Shown in pieces: positions 22,440 through 34,289 of a DNA stretch of 64,000 bases. The notes below the pieces were generated by a model that was given only the letters and a program-made list of their open reading frames with translations, was not told the DNA's origin and made no database searches. The stretch spans positions 496,221 through 560,220 of the forward strand of contig QEOQ01000207.1 of NCBI GenBank assembly GCA_010279815.1. The letters run 5' to 3'. How positions within the stretch are numbered: the first letter of the stretch is position 1; the number at the start of each line of letters is the position of its first letter. The DNA comes from Brachionus plicatilis (Eukaryota; Rotifera; Eurotatoria; Ploima; Brachionidae). Position numbers and translations under genes: made by a program.

Positions 22440-22560
22440 TTGGCAAGGAGGCATTCTAGGAAGAGTTGATGACGTGTCTGAAAAAACCTTGGTACGTAGT
22501 GAAAAAAGAAAAGTATCCATCTATGGATACGCTTGGTTTGTGGTTCAAAACTAGTCAAAA
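22440..22560 (+). repeat. Diverged, deleted copy of repeat A
   Basis: Aligns with the reverse complement of repeat A. Shared blocks are GGAGGC, TGATGA, GTCTG, TAGTGAAAAAAG and the nearly exact GATACGCTTGGTTTGTGGTTC. An internal deletion and many substitutions make it an old copy. Confidence 0.6.
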
Positions 22561-22567
22561 TAATAAT

Positions 22568-23110
22568 TGAAAAAAAAACAAAAAAACGCATAATTCGACA
22601 TTTTTCAAAAGGCGCTGGTGACCTGGATTTTTCCGTCACCCTAAATACCGAGACAAATATGGAAAGTACTCTTAATTTCCTTGCTTTTGGCTTTTACAGA
22701 TCGAAAAAAGCTCAAAAATTGACAAAGTTATACCACTTCAAAGTAGGTGACTCTGATCAAAAAAGCAAGATTTCAAATCTTTGCAATTTTATCACCTTTG
22801 AAGCTAGAGAAGTGACCAACGGCTCAAATTCAAGAGTTCGAGGTCCTCTACAACATACTTTTTACCTGAGTCGAAAAACTCAACAAATACAGAAATACGC
22901 GCCTTTGAAAAAGTCAAAAAAACGCATTTTTCGACATCTTTCGTAAGTCGCTGGTTACTTGAATTTTCCATGAGTACCCATCTTTCTCAATTTTTGATCA
23001 AATTCTATGTCTAATACACCAAGATAAATATTATCTCTCTAATTTTTTCAACCTTTTTACAGACTGAAAAAAATTTAGTATTTACAAAGTAATGGTCATT
23101 TTAAATCTAT
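22568..23110. repeat. Imperfect tandem repeat, unit about 338 bp
   Basis: The block AAAAAACGCAT..TTCGACAT followed by CGCTGGT and a TTTTCC segment occurs at about 22576 and again at about 22913. Further downstream both units share CTTTTNACAG..TGAAAAAA. The 137-codon open frame across the first unit is low-complexity lysine/asparagine-rich and lacks any domain, so I regard it as incidental. Confidence 0.5.
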
Positions 23111-23284
23111 TGGTTCTTTTCAAAAATTAAACCTTTGGAAGGGCCTAGCTCTTTCAATTTAATAGCATTAAGAGAAAATAATTTACGAATAAATCCAAAA
23201 CAATGAAGCTGGTTCGCAAAATCGACAAAATCATTTTTCCATATATTTTCCAAAACTCAATAGAAACAGATCTAGTTAAAAAAT

Positions 23285-23620
23285 GAGAAGATAAATACGT
23301 AGATCCGCGTTACACAATAGAGCTTCAAAAATTTCTTGGATTTCCAGGATTTTATAGACGATTTATCAAGTACTTTGCAAAAATTGCATCACCACCTTAC
23401 GCACTATTCAAGGAAAGACAAGAAATGGAACTGGTCAGAATAATTTATAAATTCTTTTAAAATATTAAAAAATAAAAAAATTAACGATCCAATTCTAAAG
23501 CAATCAGATTTATCAAAATCCTTCAAATTAATAACTGATGCGTCAAATTTTGCCAATTTGAAATTTTAGCTTTAGAGATGACGAAGAACGAGAACACGTC
23601 GTATGTTATGCCTAATGTAT
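23285..23620 (+). mobile_element. Ty3/gypsy-type pol fragment (RT/RNase H junction)
   Basis: In broken plus frames the sequence reads FLGFPGFYRRFIKYFAKIAS, then NDPILKQSDLSKSFKLITDA, then RDDEEREHVVCYA. These are the standard successive motifs at the end of the reverse transcriptase and the start of RNase H in Ty3/gypsy elements. Stops and frameshifts separate them. No LTR, gag, protease or integrase is visible nearby, so this is a dead fragment. Confidence 0.8.
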
Positions 23621-24588
23621 AATGAAAAAAAATATTTTTGACGCATGCGGTGTAAATTAAGAATGTTTAAACATTGGCGAGATGTTATTTATTGCCTGCG
23701 CCAAAGCTGGGTTTCGGGTTCTAAGGCTGCAATATCGAACGAGGAAATACGGTACTTTAAATATTTTTTTTTAAATCACAATATTAATTTAATAATTTAA
23801 TGATGTACTAGAATGATTTTTGAATACTTAAAAATTTTATTGATTCCAAAATTAGTCTATTGATAACACTTTTTTTAAAAAATTAAATAATTTTAATTAC
23901 TGAAAATAAAATTTTTTATCACTCCGATAACACAATGGTCAATAATTTTTAAAAGTCACAAGTCTCAAGTCAAGTCCAAGTCCGGACTTTAAAATTTTTG
24001 AATACTGAAGAAGAAATTTATGCTAAAATTGCAACAAAATTCTGTTATATGGAAAATCTATTGCATTAGACAGCCCAAGAGTATAAAAATTTTTAATATG
24101 AAGCCTGATCTAGCAATTTAAAAAAAAATTCTGTACTTGGACTTTTTTTTGGTACTTTTAAACAACTCTGGATAACACTACCGGATACTCCCGAATATTT
24201 TAACTTATCTTTTAAAAATCAAAACAGGAAAACTTTGTTAGTTCAACTATATACTCCTTGTTGCTTTAGCAGTATTTTTTCAGCTTGAATATTTAAAATT
24301 CTTTCACATTTTTTAGAAATTAATTTTATTTTTATTTTAATTGTTTGAAATTTAAAAATATTACAATACAAATTTCACATCTTTTTTTTTTTATTTTTGG
24401 AAATAAGATTCAGAGTTAAATAGAAAGATATGATTTTATAATTAAATTTTTTTAAAAAATTGCTTAAATTTACATTAAAAAAAAATTTCCAAATTAATGG
24501 CAGTAAATAAAAAAAATCTTATTTTTTGAAAAAAGCGATTTAAATTTACAAATTGGCTAAAATAATCGAGTTGTTATAAACGGAGCGT
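23621..24588. other. Intergenic region downstream of ADAM10
   Basis: AT-rich. A partial AAGTCC repeat (about 23950-24000: CAAGTCAAGTCCAAGTCCGG) is present. The 3' UTR of the minus-strand ADAM10 gene must lie at the right edge. No other gene is seen. Confidence 0.45.
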
Positions 24589-27500
24589 CTATGCATCAAT
24601 CGAGGATGTCTCGGTACTTGATTTCTTTCTCATTTTCTGATTTTTATCATTTCCATGCGGCATTCTGCTTATTAATTCTGACTTGTGCTTATTTGGTGAC
24701 AGACTCTTATGCTTGGACTTTTTATCCTGATGCAGTCTCTTTGGCTCTTCGAGCCGCTTAAGCTCCGATCTGTGGTGACCTTGTTCGGCCGATTTCGACC
24801 TGTTCGATTTGTCACCCAATTTTTTCTCATGACTAGATTTTATCGGGTGCAATGGATGATTCTGGCTGTAATAATGAATCGGCTCATTGCTCCGATTCCT
24901 CTTTTTGCTTGCAGATTTTACCGCTTGCAGCGCTTCCTTGGTTTTTTTTGCCGGTTTTTCCTCCTTTTGATATTTAGACGCTTTCTCGTTTATGACCTGT
25001 GGTCGACTTGGCTTTGACCCTTCCGAGGACTTGTTGCGGCTTTGGTGGTGATGCCAGTGTGGATGTGGAATCTTAAATTTAAAAAATTATCAATTAATTT
25101 TTAAATCCAGTCTCACAAGGAGCATTAGTTTGGGTTTTTTTATAGTTAGTTTAGCATTAGTTTTTACCGAATTTATGAGAAAAAAGTTGTATTTGTAGTC
25201 GTAGGAGTTAACCTTGGTTCATTTAAGACACCTATCTGAAAAAATAGTTTTTCTTTGATGCAGAGAATTTGACTAAAAAGCAGAGTTGATTTTAAGTCTC
25301 AAGTCATTTATTTAAAAAAAATTTTTTTTACAAGTCAAGTCATTTGCTTTGAAATTTTATTTAAAATGAGTTTTTTAAACTGAAGCCATTTAATTCTATC
25401 CATAAAACGCGGATTGCGGAATTTTTTAGCGGAATTTTGCATAAAATTATTCAGTTTTAATCAGCAATTTGACCTCTTAAAACCGGACTTCCTCAATTTA
25501 GTTGGTCAGAATTTTTATGCGGAATATCCGGATTAAAAAAAATTATCATTAAATAATTCTCAATCATTAATTTTAAAAATAAATTTAACTTAAAAATTAG
25601 TCGAACGTAATAGATGGCTAATAATTACAGTCTATCCTCAATTTTGTGACACGTCTGCATCAAAAGAAAAACGTGGCACAAAATCAAAAAGTCACAAATT
25701 CAAGTATAAATAAAAAGAGTATTAAAAAATTTTATTTACAATTTAATCTTTAAATCCAAACTAATTTTTTTAAATAATATAATCAAAAAAACAATTCAAC
25801 ATAATATTCTCCCTATTTTGAATGATTCTCACTACATTCGTATGACTTTTAAGACCAAATTTTTCGGTATTTTATGAATTTTCCCCCTCTAAATTTTCCC
25901 CCCGTAAAAATTCCCCCGTAAATTTTTCCCCTTTTTTTTTTCTACCCCTTTATTTTTTCCACCGTAAATTTTCCCCTTTTTTTATTTTCCCCTTTACTGA
26001 AATTCCCCTTTTTAAAAAGTTAATTCTATGAACAATATTATTTTTTTAAATCTTCTTTAGAAAAAATTTTACTGGTCACAATATATAATTTGATTTTTGA
26101 AAAAACAGACAAAAAAATATATTATTTGATTATATTCTTAAATTTTTAAAATGGTAAAAGTTAAATTTGTAAACAAAAAATTAAAAATTTCAAATTTGAA
26201 TTTTAAAATAAATATAAATTATAAAAAATGAAATTATCGAATTTACTTAAATTTTTACGAGTAAATATTAATTAATTGAATTAGCACAAAGGTGTTTATC
26301 AGGAATTATTGAAAAAATTATCAAAAAATTGCTAACTTTTTTAAGAAAAAGTACCTAAATTTTATAATTATAATAAAGTAATGTTCCGCTTTTTGTTTCT
26401 TCCAAAATTTACGAAAAATAAAGTAAATTTACAAAAGTTGAGAATCACAAGTTTTCCAAACTACGTAAAATTAGGTAAATTTTCTACATTTACGTAATTT
26501 GCTGTAAAAAAAAATGTCCAAATGATTTACGAGCTTTGACCTCTTTTTTATTTCTTTCGTGGTTTAGGAACTTGATTTAATTTTTAAATTAATCTTTTTA
26601 TAATTTACAAAAATCTTGATCATAAATTAAATAAAAGAAAAAATCAATTAAATTTTTATTTTATAATTAGCTCACTCAAAAGACGCCAAAGCTCTTAAAT
26701 TATTTGTACTTTTTTGTTTTTACATCAATTTAAGTAAATGTAGAAAATTTATGATTTTCTTCATTTGTAAATTTACTTTATTTTTCGTAAAAAAATAATT
26801 TTTTAATGTTTAACTAATTTTGAGCCTACTGGAAAAAAGTTGTTAATTTTTTTATTATTTTTTTCTGTTCTTTGGCACTGAATTTCACAAAAGCTGACTA
26901 TGACTTAATTTTTGTGACTTGGACTTTAACTTGTGACTCAAGAGCAAGTCTGCAAAAAAGGAAAAAAAGCTACCAACCCTTTTAATTGGTCGTCTTAGAG
27001 TCTCGGTTATCTTGAGGGCAGGCGGTTTTCGCGGATTACTTGACGGTGTGTGCACCGAGCAGACTTTTATGAAAGCTATCATGAACACAATTAGTCCGAC
27101 TACAATGAGAGACGCTGCCCACCAATAGGTTGTTATCCACATGCGAATAGAAGACAGAGTTTTTGGATCTAGGAGCACGTTTTTTAGCCGGACCAAAGGT
27201 CCTTCGGCGTCAACAGCTCTGCACTTTGAGAATATGTCACAGTAGCCCTGGGTGCCCACACATGGTGAGCCTGGTTTAAGGATCAAACCATTTGAATTGT
27301 TCTTGTTTTTCATTTCGGCTATTTCAAATGAGTCCGTGCAAATGTTTCCGGTTTTTTGACCAATGCATGCCAGGTGGCATAAAATTGACTTGTCTTGGGT
27401 TTTGTCTTTTAGGTCGCCTTCTATAAAACACTGCTGCATTTCGTACTTTTCACATATTGATCCGGAGCATATTCCCAATCTGCAAACTTGGGTACCCGAA

Positions 27501-30500
27501 TTGCACTCGGTCTTGTCCTTTTTGAAAAAAGCTGGATTGTCGCGGGGACATGAAGCGTTCTTGCCGGAACAAAACACACTCGTCAAGCACTCGTTGCTGT
27601 TCATGCAGATGGTTTCATTGGATGCGAAATTGCAAGAGTTGTCACAGCATGGACCTTGGCTCGGACTGCACGCTTTTCCTGGTCTCAGCTTGCATTTGTT
27701 TATCTCTTGGCTAGCGTCTATGCAGCATGCTTCCTTGCAATCTGTTCCATAGCCACAATCGCATTCTTCGCCCTCTTCAACTATGCCATTACCACACAAC
27801 GAACCACTGTACTCTTTAAAAGAATGGTATAATTTCTTTTTGGAAATTTTTGGTCGAAAATGGTTTATCATTTTATCTTTTTTCTTATCTACTTTAACCT
27901 TTTTTTATTTTTATTTGTTCAAAAAAATTTAAATAAATAATTTAAAAAAAGAACATTTGACACTAATGTATTTTTTTGAAAATATTGTTCTATTATATAT
28001 ATTATAAATATATATAGTATTATATTATATAATTATTATAAATAATATTATATAATTTTTTTCGGATTGTGCAAAAATGGTTCTGCAAAAAGTACAATAT
28101 TGTACAAATTTGAACAAAAGAATTCCAAGCTCTGCAAAAACTCTGCAAAAACTCTGCAATTTTCTGTAAAATGCACACCATTAAAAAATGTTTGATTAAA
28201 AAATGCAATAAATTGCAGAGTTTTTGCAGAGCTTGGAATTCTTTTGTACAAATTTGTACAATATTGTACTTTTTGCAGAACCATTTTTGCACAATTAGAA
28301 AAGAAATTATAAAGTTTTTACTTTTTGTACTGTAATTTTTGTACTAAAATTTCACATTGCCTAAAAAAATGAATTTAACGAAAATTATCCAAACAGATCG
28401 TATTAGAATTCGATCAGTGTTTGGAAAAAGAACTACTTGGGAATTATTTGAGTGGCGCTACCAGATAAGGTGAACTGAAAAATCATGCTTTATGATACTT
28501 TTTGAAATTCAATTCATTTAGATTTTTAAGTGAGCAAACTGAATATGGTTATTCGATGCAATATAAATGGGTTAGAATATATTTATTATCACTTATCATA
28601 TTTAAAATTTTGTAAACCAAAAAATGCTTCAATAAAATTCATTTATAGATATAAAAATAAACATTTAAGATGGTGAATGGAGAGAAGAAGATTTTATTTG
28701 ACAAAATTTAATTTTAAGAGTTTAAATATTAAACGTTGTTTTAATGTTAAAACTTCAAAATACTAAAAATTAAAAAAAATAAATGAATAGTCATCTGATT
28801 TTTTTTTGTATAATCTATTTAATTGTATGATTTTCAATTTTTTTTTGTTATTGGATCAAAAAATTTGATCATTTAATTTTATTTAAGATTATTGATTTAA
28901 ACTTTTTTTATTTTTCAGTTATGTTGTTCATTAAATGTCTTCTAATAGATTTGGATAATTTTGTTTACTTTTCAAGAAGCATTAAATTCAATAAAAAATA
29001 AATGTGACTAAAAAATATCAAAAATGTAATTTAAACGAAAAATTAATATTTTCACAGAAATCATAACTCCGAAAAAATTAAAATTTTCTAATTTTAATTC
29101 ATTTTTAATATATTTTAATTGATTTAATCTATAAAGTATATTAATTATATGAATGTTGATAAAATTTGAATTTTTTTTAATTTAACTAACCAGTATTAGA
29201 CCAGTCCAACTAAACATTCTAATTTTGAGAGCTAGAAATTGAACTGGTATTAGGACCGTCCGATTGTTATTTTTTCCAATAAATAAATTTGTAGCTTAAT
29301 GATAAATCTAACTTATACAGTACTGATTTTTTCGAGTGGTTTTACCAAAATTTTAGTAAATTTACGGGAATTCCGGTAATTTTGCGTAAAATCGAAAAAG
29401 TGAAAAACAGTAAATTTACCGGAATTCCCGTAAATTTACCAGAATTTAACGGATTTTAGGTAAAATTACTTAAAAACGAAAAGGGCCAAAAAAATCCAAA
29501 TTTTTGCAATATTTTCACTTTTTTTAGATTTTTTTCAAAATTAATAAAAAATTTTAAATAAAAAAAAAAGTATTTTTTTAAGGAAATTTTCGTAAATTTT
29601 TATTGATTTTAGTGAAAAATAGTAAAAAAAGTAAAAAAAAGTTAAAAAAAAAGAAAAATTTAAATCAAGTTTTTTCAATATTGAAATTATTAGATACATA
29701 TATTTTAGTGATTTGACCAGTCGCCATTTTTCTCAATTACAATTTCAATTACCTAATTTATCAAAGTTAATATTTTAAAAGGCCAAAAACTTTAATTTAA
29801 ATTTCAACCTTTTTCAGATGATTTATATTTACTACATTTGTAAAATTACCGGAATTCCCGTAAATTTACTAAAATTTTGGTAAATTCGCGTAAATTTTGG
29901 TAAAACCACTCGAACAAATCAGTACTGTATTAGAATTAAAAATTTTAAAAATAAAAAGTTTATAATCTGTACAAGACTAAATAAATTTTTTTGCAAAAAA
30001 ATAGCTATAATATTCAAAATTGGATTAGATAAAATAAGATTTAATTTTAATATTTATCCATTTATCTTTTAAAATTTTTTTCTGACAAGTTTAGAAGAAA
30101 GGCCTACATTTCTTTCATCAGCTAATTTTTTTTACCAGTAGAACAATCTTTTTTTAGAAAATCTATTTATTTCTAAGTGCAAATCAAATTTTCATTATTT
30201 TATTTATTTGTTCGTCTGTACCGAACTAAAGCTTATTTAGATTGAAAAATAAAATAACAATTTTCTGATAAAAAAAATTATCTCAAAAAATATATATGGC
30301 TGATTAAAAAAAATTTTTTTCTTAATTTAAATGTTTTCTCACATGATTTTGAATTATGAGAAACAAAAATGGAGTGATTACAAATAATTAAGATCTTACG
30401 CTTAAAGCAGAATTTAGGTCCAGCAATTAAATTGTGAACAATAGGTCCCATTTGATCGCGACTACATGTGGAAAAATTCCTGTTATTTTTGTCAGTGCCA

Positions 30501-33500
30501 GTGGTGGCACGTCTGTACATGATGTAATTTCCACCTCTGCTTGATCCAGGCGAGCAAGATGGGTCGTCCGGATCATGCTCTGAGCCAAAATTGTGTCCTA
30601 TTTCGTGTGCAAATGTTATCTGAGAAACAGCTTCGGGCACTCTCGATTGATAATTTACCACAGTCACTATGCCACTGTTGAGACTTTTGGCGACACCTTG
30701 CAATGTTTGACGCTTTTCGCAAACACCACCAACACTGCCTGCTAATTTGGCCACCCAAGCCAGACCCAGCGTTCCGTCAGTAAAATCACGAGCTGTAAAT
30801 GTGTAAGACAAACAATAGTCTGTAAAGTTGTCCAGTGAGACGTAGTTTAAAAAACTTGACACATCCAAGTACGGCTCACACAACTTTAGTTCTTCAGGTG
30901 ACAAACCAGTGCCGTTTTGACATTGTTCTTGAGTTATTATTTTTGTTCTGTAAATCATAAACTGAAGACCTATTAAGTATTTTTCTTTATTTTGATCGTA
31001 GAATGGTAGGCTATTGTAGATTGTGTTGAGGGCTTCTACATGTTTGTTTAAGTAGAAAAGCAAAAATGTGGTTGTTTTATCCATATCCTTTATTTAAAAA
31101 AATTTAATTTTAAATTTATTTTTTAAATTAGCCAAGTTTTTGTTTACTTTGTTTCCTTCATTATTGAATATTTCGGTGTGTAGCTGTGGATCTACTCTCA
31201 AGTACAAATTACATATTGTCTTGTCACCAGGCCATCTAAGCCGTCCATCATCTGATTGACGTTTGGTTTTTTTCCAAAATTTTTCATTAGCTTCACGATA
31301 ATATTTGCTGTATTCGTCACGTGATTGCTCCAAATAACTATATGGATCATAGCCCTTGTAAAAAATGATTAAAAAATATTTGATTTTTGAAAATAGCTAA
31401 GGTATTCATCTTTTGTTTTAACTATTTATTTTAGACGAAAATTTAACATATTCTGAATTCTAGTCATTTTAATTTTTACAAAAATTTTAATAATGCAAAT
31501 CAAATTTTTTTTTTCTCAAAGTCAAAAATTAGTGTTGTAAATTGGTTCAATGTATCATCTTAATTTATATTCATATTTTTTTTTTAATATTATTTAAGTG
31601 AGATAGAAAAAAAACATAAAAAAAGAGTTAATTTTCTTAATTTTTTTTTTATTTTCAAAATAAAAAAGGTATATTAAGTTTTGAAATTTTAGATGCTCGT
31701 TTTGATCTAAAAAAATTTGATATGAAACTTCAATTTGCCTTCAAAATATATTCAAATAAAAAAATAAGTTCTTATGGAACATTTAAATTTCAATAATTTC
31801 TTATCATTTTCAAAAACTTCAAATTAAATTTTTTTTAATTCTTATTTTACTTGTTAAACAAAATTTTTTTTTAAATAATTTTTAAAAATTTATTCAAATA
31901 GAAAGAAATTCTCATGGAACATTTAAATTTAATAATTAATAATAATAATTTCTTTTCATTTTCAAAATACTTAAAATGAAATATTTTTTATTTTATTTAA
32001 CTTTTATAAAAAAAATTTTTTTTTATAATTTTCAAAATTTATTCAATTAAAAAATAAAATTCTCATGGAACATTTAAATTTCACATTCAATTTTTAACAA
32101 CGATAATTAAATCACGCAACCATTTCTTAATTTTTTCAAAATACTTCAAATGAAAATTTTTTTATTTTTATTTAACTTTTTTAACAAAATTTTTTTTAAT
32201 TATTTTTAAAATTTATTCAAATAAAAATTAAAATTCTCATGGAACATTTAAATTTCTTATTCATTTTTTAACAAAGATAATTAAAACACGCAACCATTTC
32301 TTAATATTTTCAAAATACTTTAAATGAAAATTTTTTTATTTTTATTTAACTTTTATAAAAAATTTTTTTTAATAATTTTCAAAATTTATTCAATTAAAAA
32401 AAAAAGTTCCAATGGAATATTTAAATTTCAATAATTTATTTTCATTTTCAAAATACTTCAAATGAAATTTTTTTTTTATTTTTATTTTAGGCAATGTGAA
32501 ATTTTAGTACAAAAATTACAGTACAAAAAGTAAAAACGCTATAATTTATTTTCTAATTGTGCAAAAATGACTCTTTAAAAAGTACAATATTGTACAAATT
32601 TTGTGCAACCGAATTACAGGCTCTGCAAAAACTCTGCAATTTTCTGTAAAATGCACACCATTAAAAAATGTTTGATTAAAAAATGCAATAAATTGCAGAG
32701 TTTTTGCAGAGCCTGGAATTCGGTTGCACAAAATTTGTACAATATTGTACTTTCTATAGAGTCATTTTTGCACAATTAGAAAATAAATTATAGCGTTTTT
32801 ACTTTTTGTACTGTAATTTTTGTACTAAAATTTCACATCGCCTTTATTTTACACGTTAAACAAAATTTTTTTTAAATAATTTTCAAAATTTATTCAAACA
32901 GAAAGAAATTCTCATGGATCATTTAAACTAAAGTTAAATTAAAAAAATTTTCACTCACCTCATCTTTAACTCTCTGCTTAAACAAAGCCTGCTGTTCGTC
33001 ATTCATCCATTCTTTGACGCTTCTCTTCTCCGAAGCACATCCAATTTGACGGTCATCGTCGGGCTCACTGAACTTGGCCTTTTGTATAGAGCGCTTGAAT
33101 TGCTTCAATTTGGTCCGGTCCAAATTGACATCTTTCTCGTTGTAAATAATCGAGTGGGCGCCCAACGAGTGATTGTATCTCTTGGACGGTTCGATAAAAA
33201 ACTTTCCCAATTTAGCGGACGTGATGGTGCCGTAGAAAACACCGTCAATGATGCTGCCGCTGGCCGACGAGCTATTCGGCTCGTCAATTAAATATCCACG
33301 ATAAAAATTGAGTGCATTGTTTAAATTGATGGTCGTGTGTTCGCTGTTTATTTCGACCTTTTGGTTAAAATAGTTGTGCTCATCGACGGCAACAAGTCGC
33401 AGCTTTAAATCGTTGCCATGGCTTTTCAGATTCAAATAGATGTGCTGGTCGAGCGAGCGGCGCACTCTCGAGTGCTTGTCGTTCAAGTTACTCGGGTCGT

Positions 33501-33721
33501 AGTTTAACTTGTCATATTTTAGAATAAACGGATTTGAGTTTAAGTTGTCCGTGTCTAAAAAGCAGCATAGATTAGGCTCAGCGAGCACATTTAGCATTCA
33601 AGTACTTACAGAGGCCGTGGGACGGCACCACATTGAATAAATAGATGAAAATAAATAGTCTGGTGAGAGCGGTGCTGACAAGAGTCCGCTTTGTCTCTGT
33701 GTATTTGCTCGATGTGTTCAT
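24589..33721 (-). CDS. ADAM10: ADAM10/Kuzbanian membrane metalloprotease, 6 exons
   Basis: Sheddase that cleaves Notch and other ectodomains at the cell surface. Exons 33721-33610, 33554-32959, 31354-31148, 31087-30400, 27813-26978 and 25071-24589 join in frame to 973 residues, and every junction is GT-AG. Order of parts: hydrophobic signal (about 18-35), prodomain with RVRR near 70, and a KKTKR convertase site ending near 268. Then comes the catalytic domain with HEIGHNFGSEHD at 466-477. The CGNG..EEGEECDCG disintegrin start is near 541, followed by a Cys-rich region. The TM segment is at about 765-786, followed by KVCSVHTPSSNP, a hallmark of ADAM10 rather than ADAM17. The cytoplasmic tail is unusually long (about 187 residues), His/Lys/Ser-rich and strongly basic. 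Introns 1 and 3 are small (55 and 60 bp); introns 2, 4 and 5 are 1.6-2.6 kb and full of repeats. The zinc ligands and the convertase site argue for an active enzyme. Confidence 0.95.
25880..26013. repeat. C-rich TTTTCCCC tandem tract in ADAM10 intron 5
   Basis: About ten irregular units of AAATTTTCCCC or TTTTTCCCC type, some with CCGTAAA between, on the plus strand. On the transcribed strand this is a G-run tract (GGGG every 10-16 bases). It is striking in a genome this AT-rich. Confidence 0.7.
26390..26800. mobile_element. Foldback MITE in ADAM10 intron 5
   Basis: The left arm (about 26401-26530, with TTTACGAAAAATAAAGTAAA then AAATTTTCTACATTTACGTAA) pairs with the right arm (about 26685-26795) read in reverse complement. 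Match is good near the ends and patchy inside. It shares TTACG/GTAAATTT modules and ATGTCCAAA with the elements at 11233, 21559 and 29318. Confidence 0.65.
28050..28361. mobile_element. Hairpin MITE H, copy 1, in ADAM10 intron 4
   Basis: The arms run from TTGTGCAAAAATGGTTCTGC (about 28067) through TACAATATTGTAC and AGCTCTGCAAAAACTCTGCA, and return in reverse complement to about 28297, leaving a short loop. The right outer part continues to ACATTGCC at 28361, as in copy 2 (32490-32842). The left outer part is replaced by AT-rich sequence, so this copy is damaged on the left. Confidence 0.85.
29318..29927. mobile_element. Tc1/mariner-like MITE with TA duplication, in ADAM10 intron 4
   Basis: The ends are inverted repeats: CAGTACTGATTTTTTCGAGT at 29318 and its reverse complement ending in CAGTACTG at 29927, each bordered by TA. 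The TIRs continue inward (GGTTTTACCAAAATTTTAG, then TAAATTTACGGGAATTCCGG), with an insertion of about 20 bp in the right arm. Length is 610 bp with no open frame. CAGT ends on TA targets are typical of Tc1/mariner. Confidence 0.85.
30198..30245 (-). mobile_element. LINE 3' tail remnant (family 1), minus
   Basis: TTATTTGTTCGTCTGTACCGAACTAAAGC is a diverged reverse complement of the family-1 LINE terminus (GGAGCTTTAGCTCGGTACAG plus AAATA repeats) found intact at 34665-35070. It lies inside ADAM10 intron 4. Confidence 0.6.
31680..32935. repeat. Tandem repeat array in ADAM10 intron 2, unit about 140-175 bp
   Basis: The phrase ATTCTCATGGAACATTTAAA recurs, with variants, at about 31768, 31908, 32060, 32231, 32404 and 32908. 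It alternates with TTTTCAAAATACTTCAAATG and a TTTATTTTA..GTTAAACAAAATTT segment. The hairpin element at 32490-32842 is inserted in the last unit. Confidence 0.8.
32490..32842. mobile_element. Hairpin MITE H, full copy, with 9 bp target duplication
   Basis: This 353 bp element starts GGCAATGTGAAATTTTAGTA and ends with its reverse complement, with arms of about 150 bp and a short central loop. It is bordered by TTTATTTTA at 32481-32489 and 32843-32851. Other units of the surrounding tandem array show the uninterrupted site (TTATTTTACTTGTTAAAC near 31845), which supports the boundaries. A 9 bp duplication suggests the Mutator (MULE) group, an inference. It has no coding capacity. Confidence 0.85.
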
Positions 33722-34289
33722 TCGGCCTTGGACCAATATTTATGTCAGCATCAAAATTTTATCTAAAATTTTTGTTCTTTATTTTTTTTTAATTAAGCTC
33801 ATAAAGCAAATAATTCAAATTAGTACGTACTTAACATTCTTTTGGTACAATCAACCACTAAATAGAATGTTAAGCAACAATTTTGAGGCCTAATTAAACC
33901 TCATATTTATTGACTTGGATTTTTATTTTTTTTTTTTCATTCAAATAAAATCCCTCTAATTGAAAAATGAAATAATTACTACTAAATGTTAATAGAATAG
34001 AAAATAAGTTGTGTGCGTGCTTATCTTAAATCATCTGCATCAAAATTGTCCTCTTTGTAATACCGTAAGATTATACAACTTAAACAACAAAAAAAACAAT
34101 CATTACATTAGCATAAAATTAAAATTCTAATTGATCGTCGTTCGATCATAATCAGCTAGATGAGACGAATTTAATTAACCACTCCTGAATCTCTTCTGAC
34201 TTCTTTTAAAGACTGTGACATACTTGAAGACCTAATATTGATCTAATTAATACCGAGAAAGAAAGAGATCACTTAAAATCATTTTCAGC
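33722..34289. other. Upstream region of ADAM10
   Basis: Promoter side of the minus-strand ADAM10 gene. No TATA box is convincing; no other gene is seen. Confidence 0.4.

Noticed and set aside
22533..22946. 137-codon open frame on the plus strand
   Set aside because: It spans a degenerate repeat A copy and the first unit of a 338 bp tandem repeat, is low in complexity and has no domain.
24709..25017. 102-codon plus-strand frame rich in Phe, Leu and Arg
   Set aside because: Antisense of the basic Lys/Ser-rich ADAM10 tail exon, which joins in frame to the TM exon.
27363..27752. 129-codon plus-strand frame
   Set aside because: Antisense shadow of ADAM10 exon 5, whose disintegrin cysteines explain the codon pattern.
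28020..28292. Two overlapping 78-90 codon minus frames and their partner at 32546-32731
   Set aside because: They read through the hairpin MITE H; both arms give similar peptides because the sequence is palindromic.
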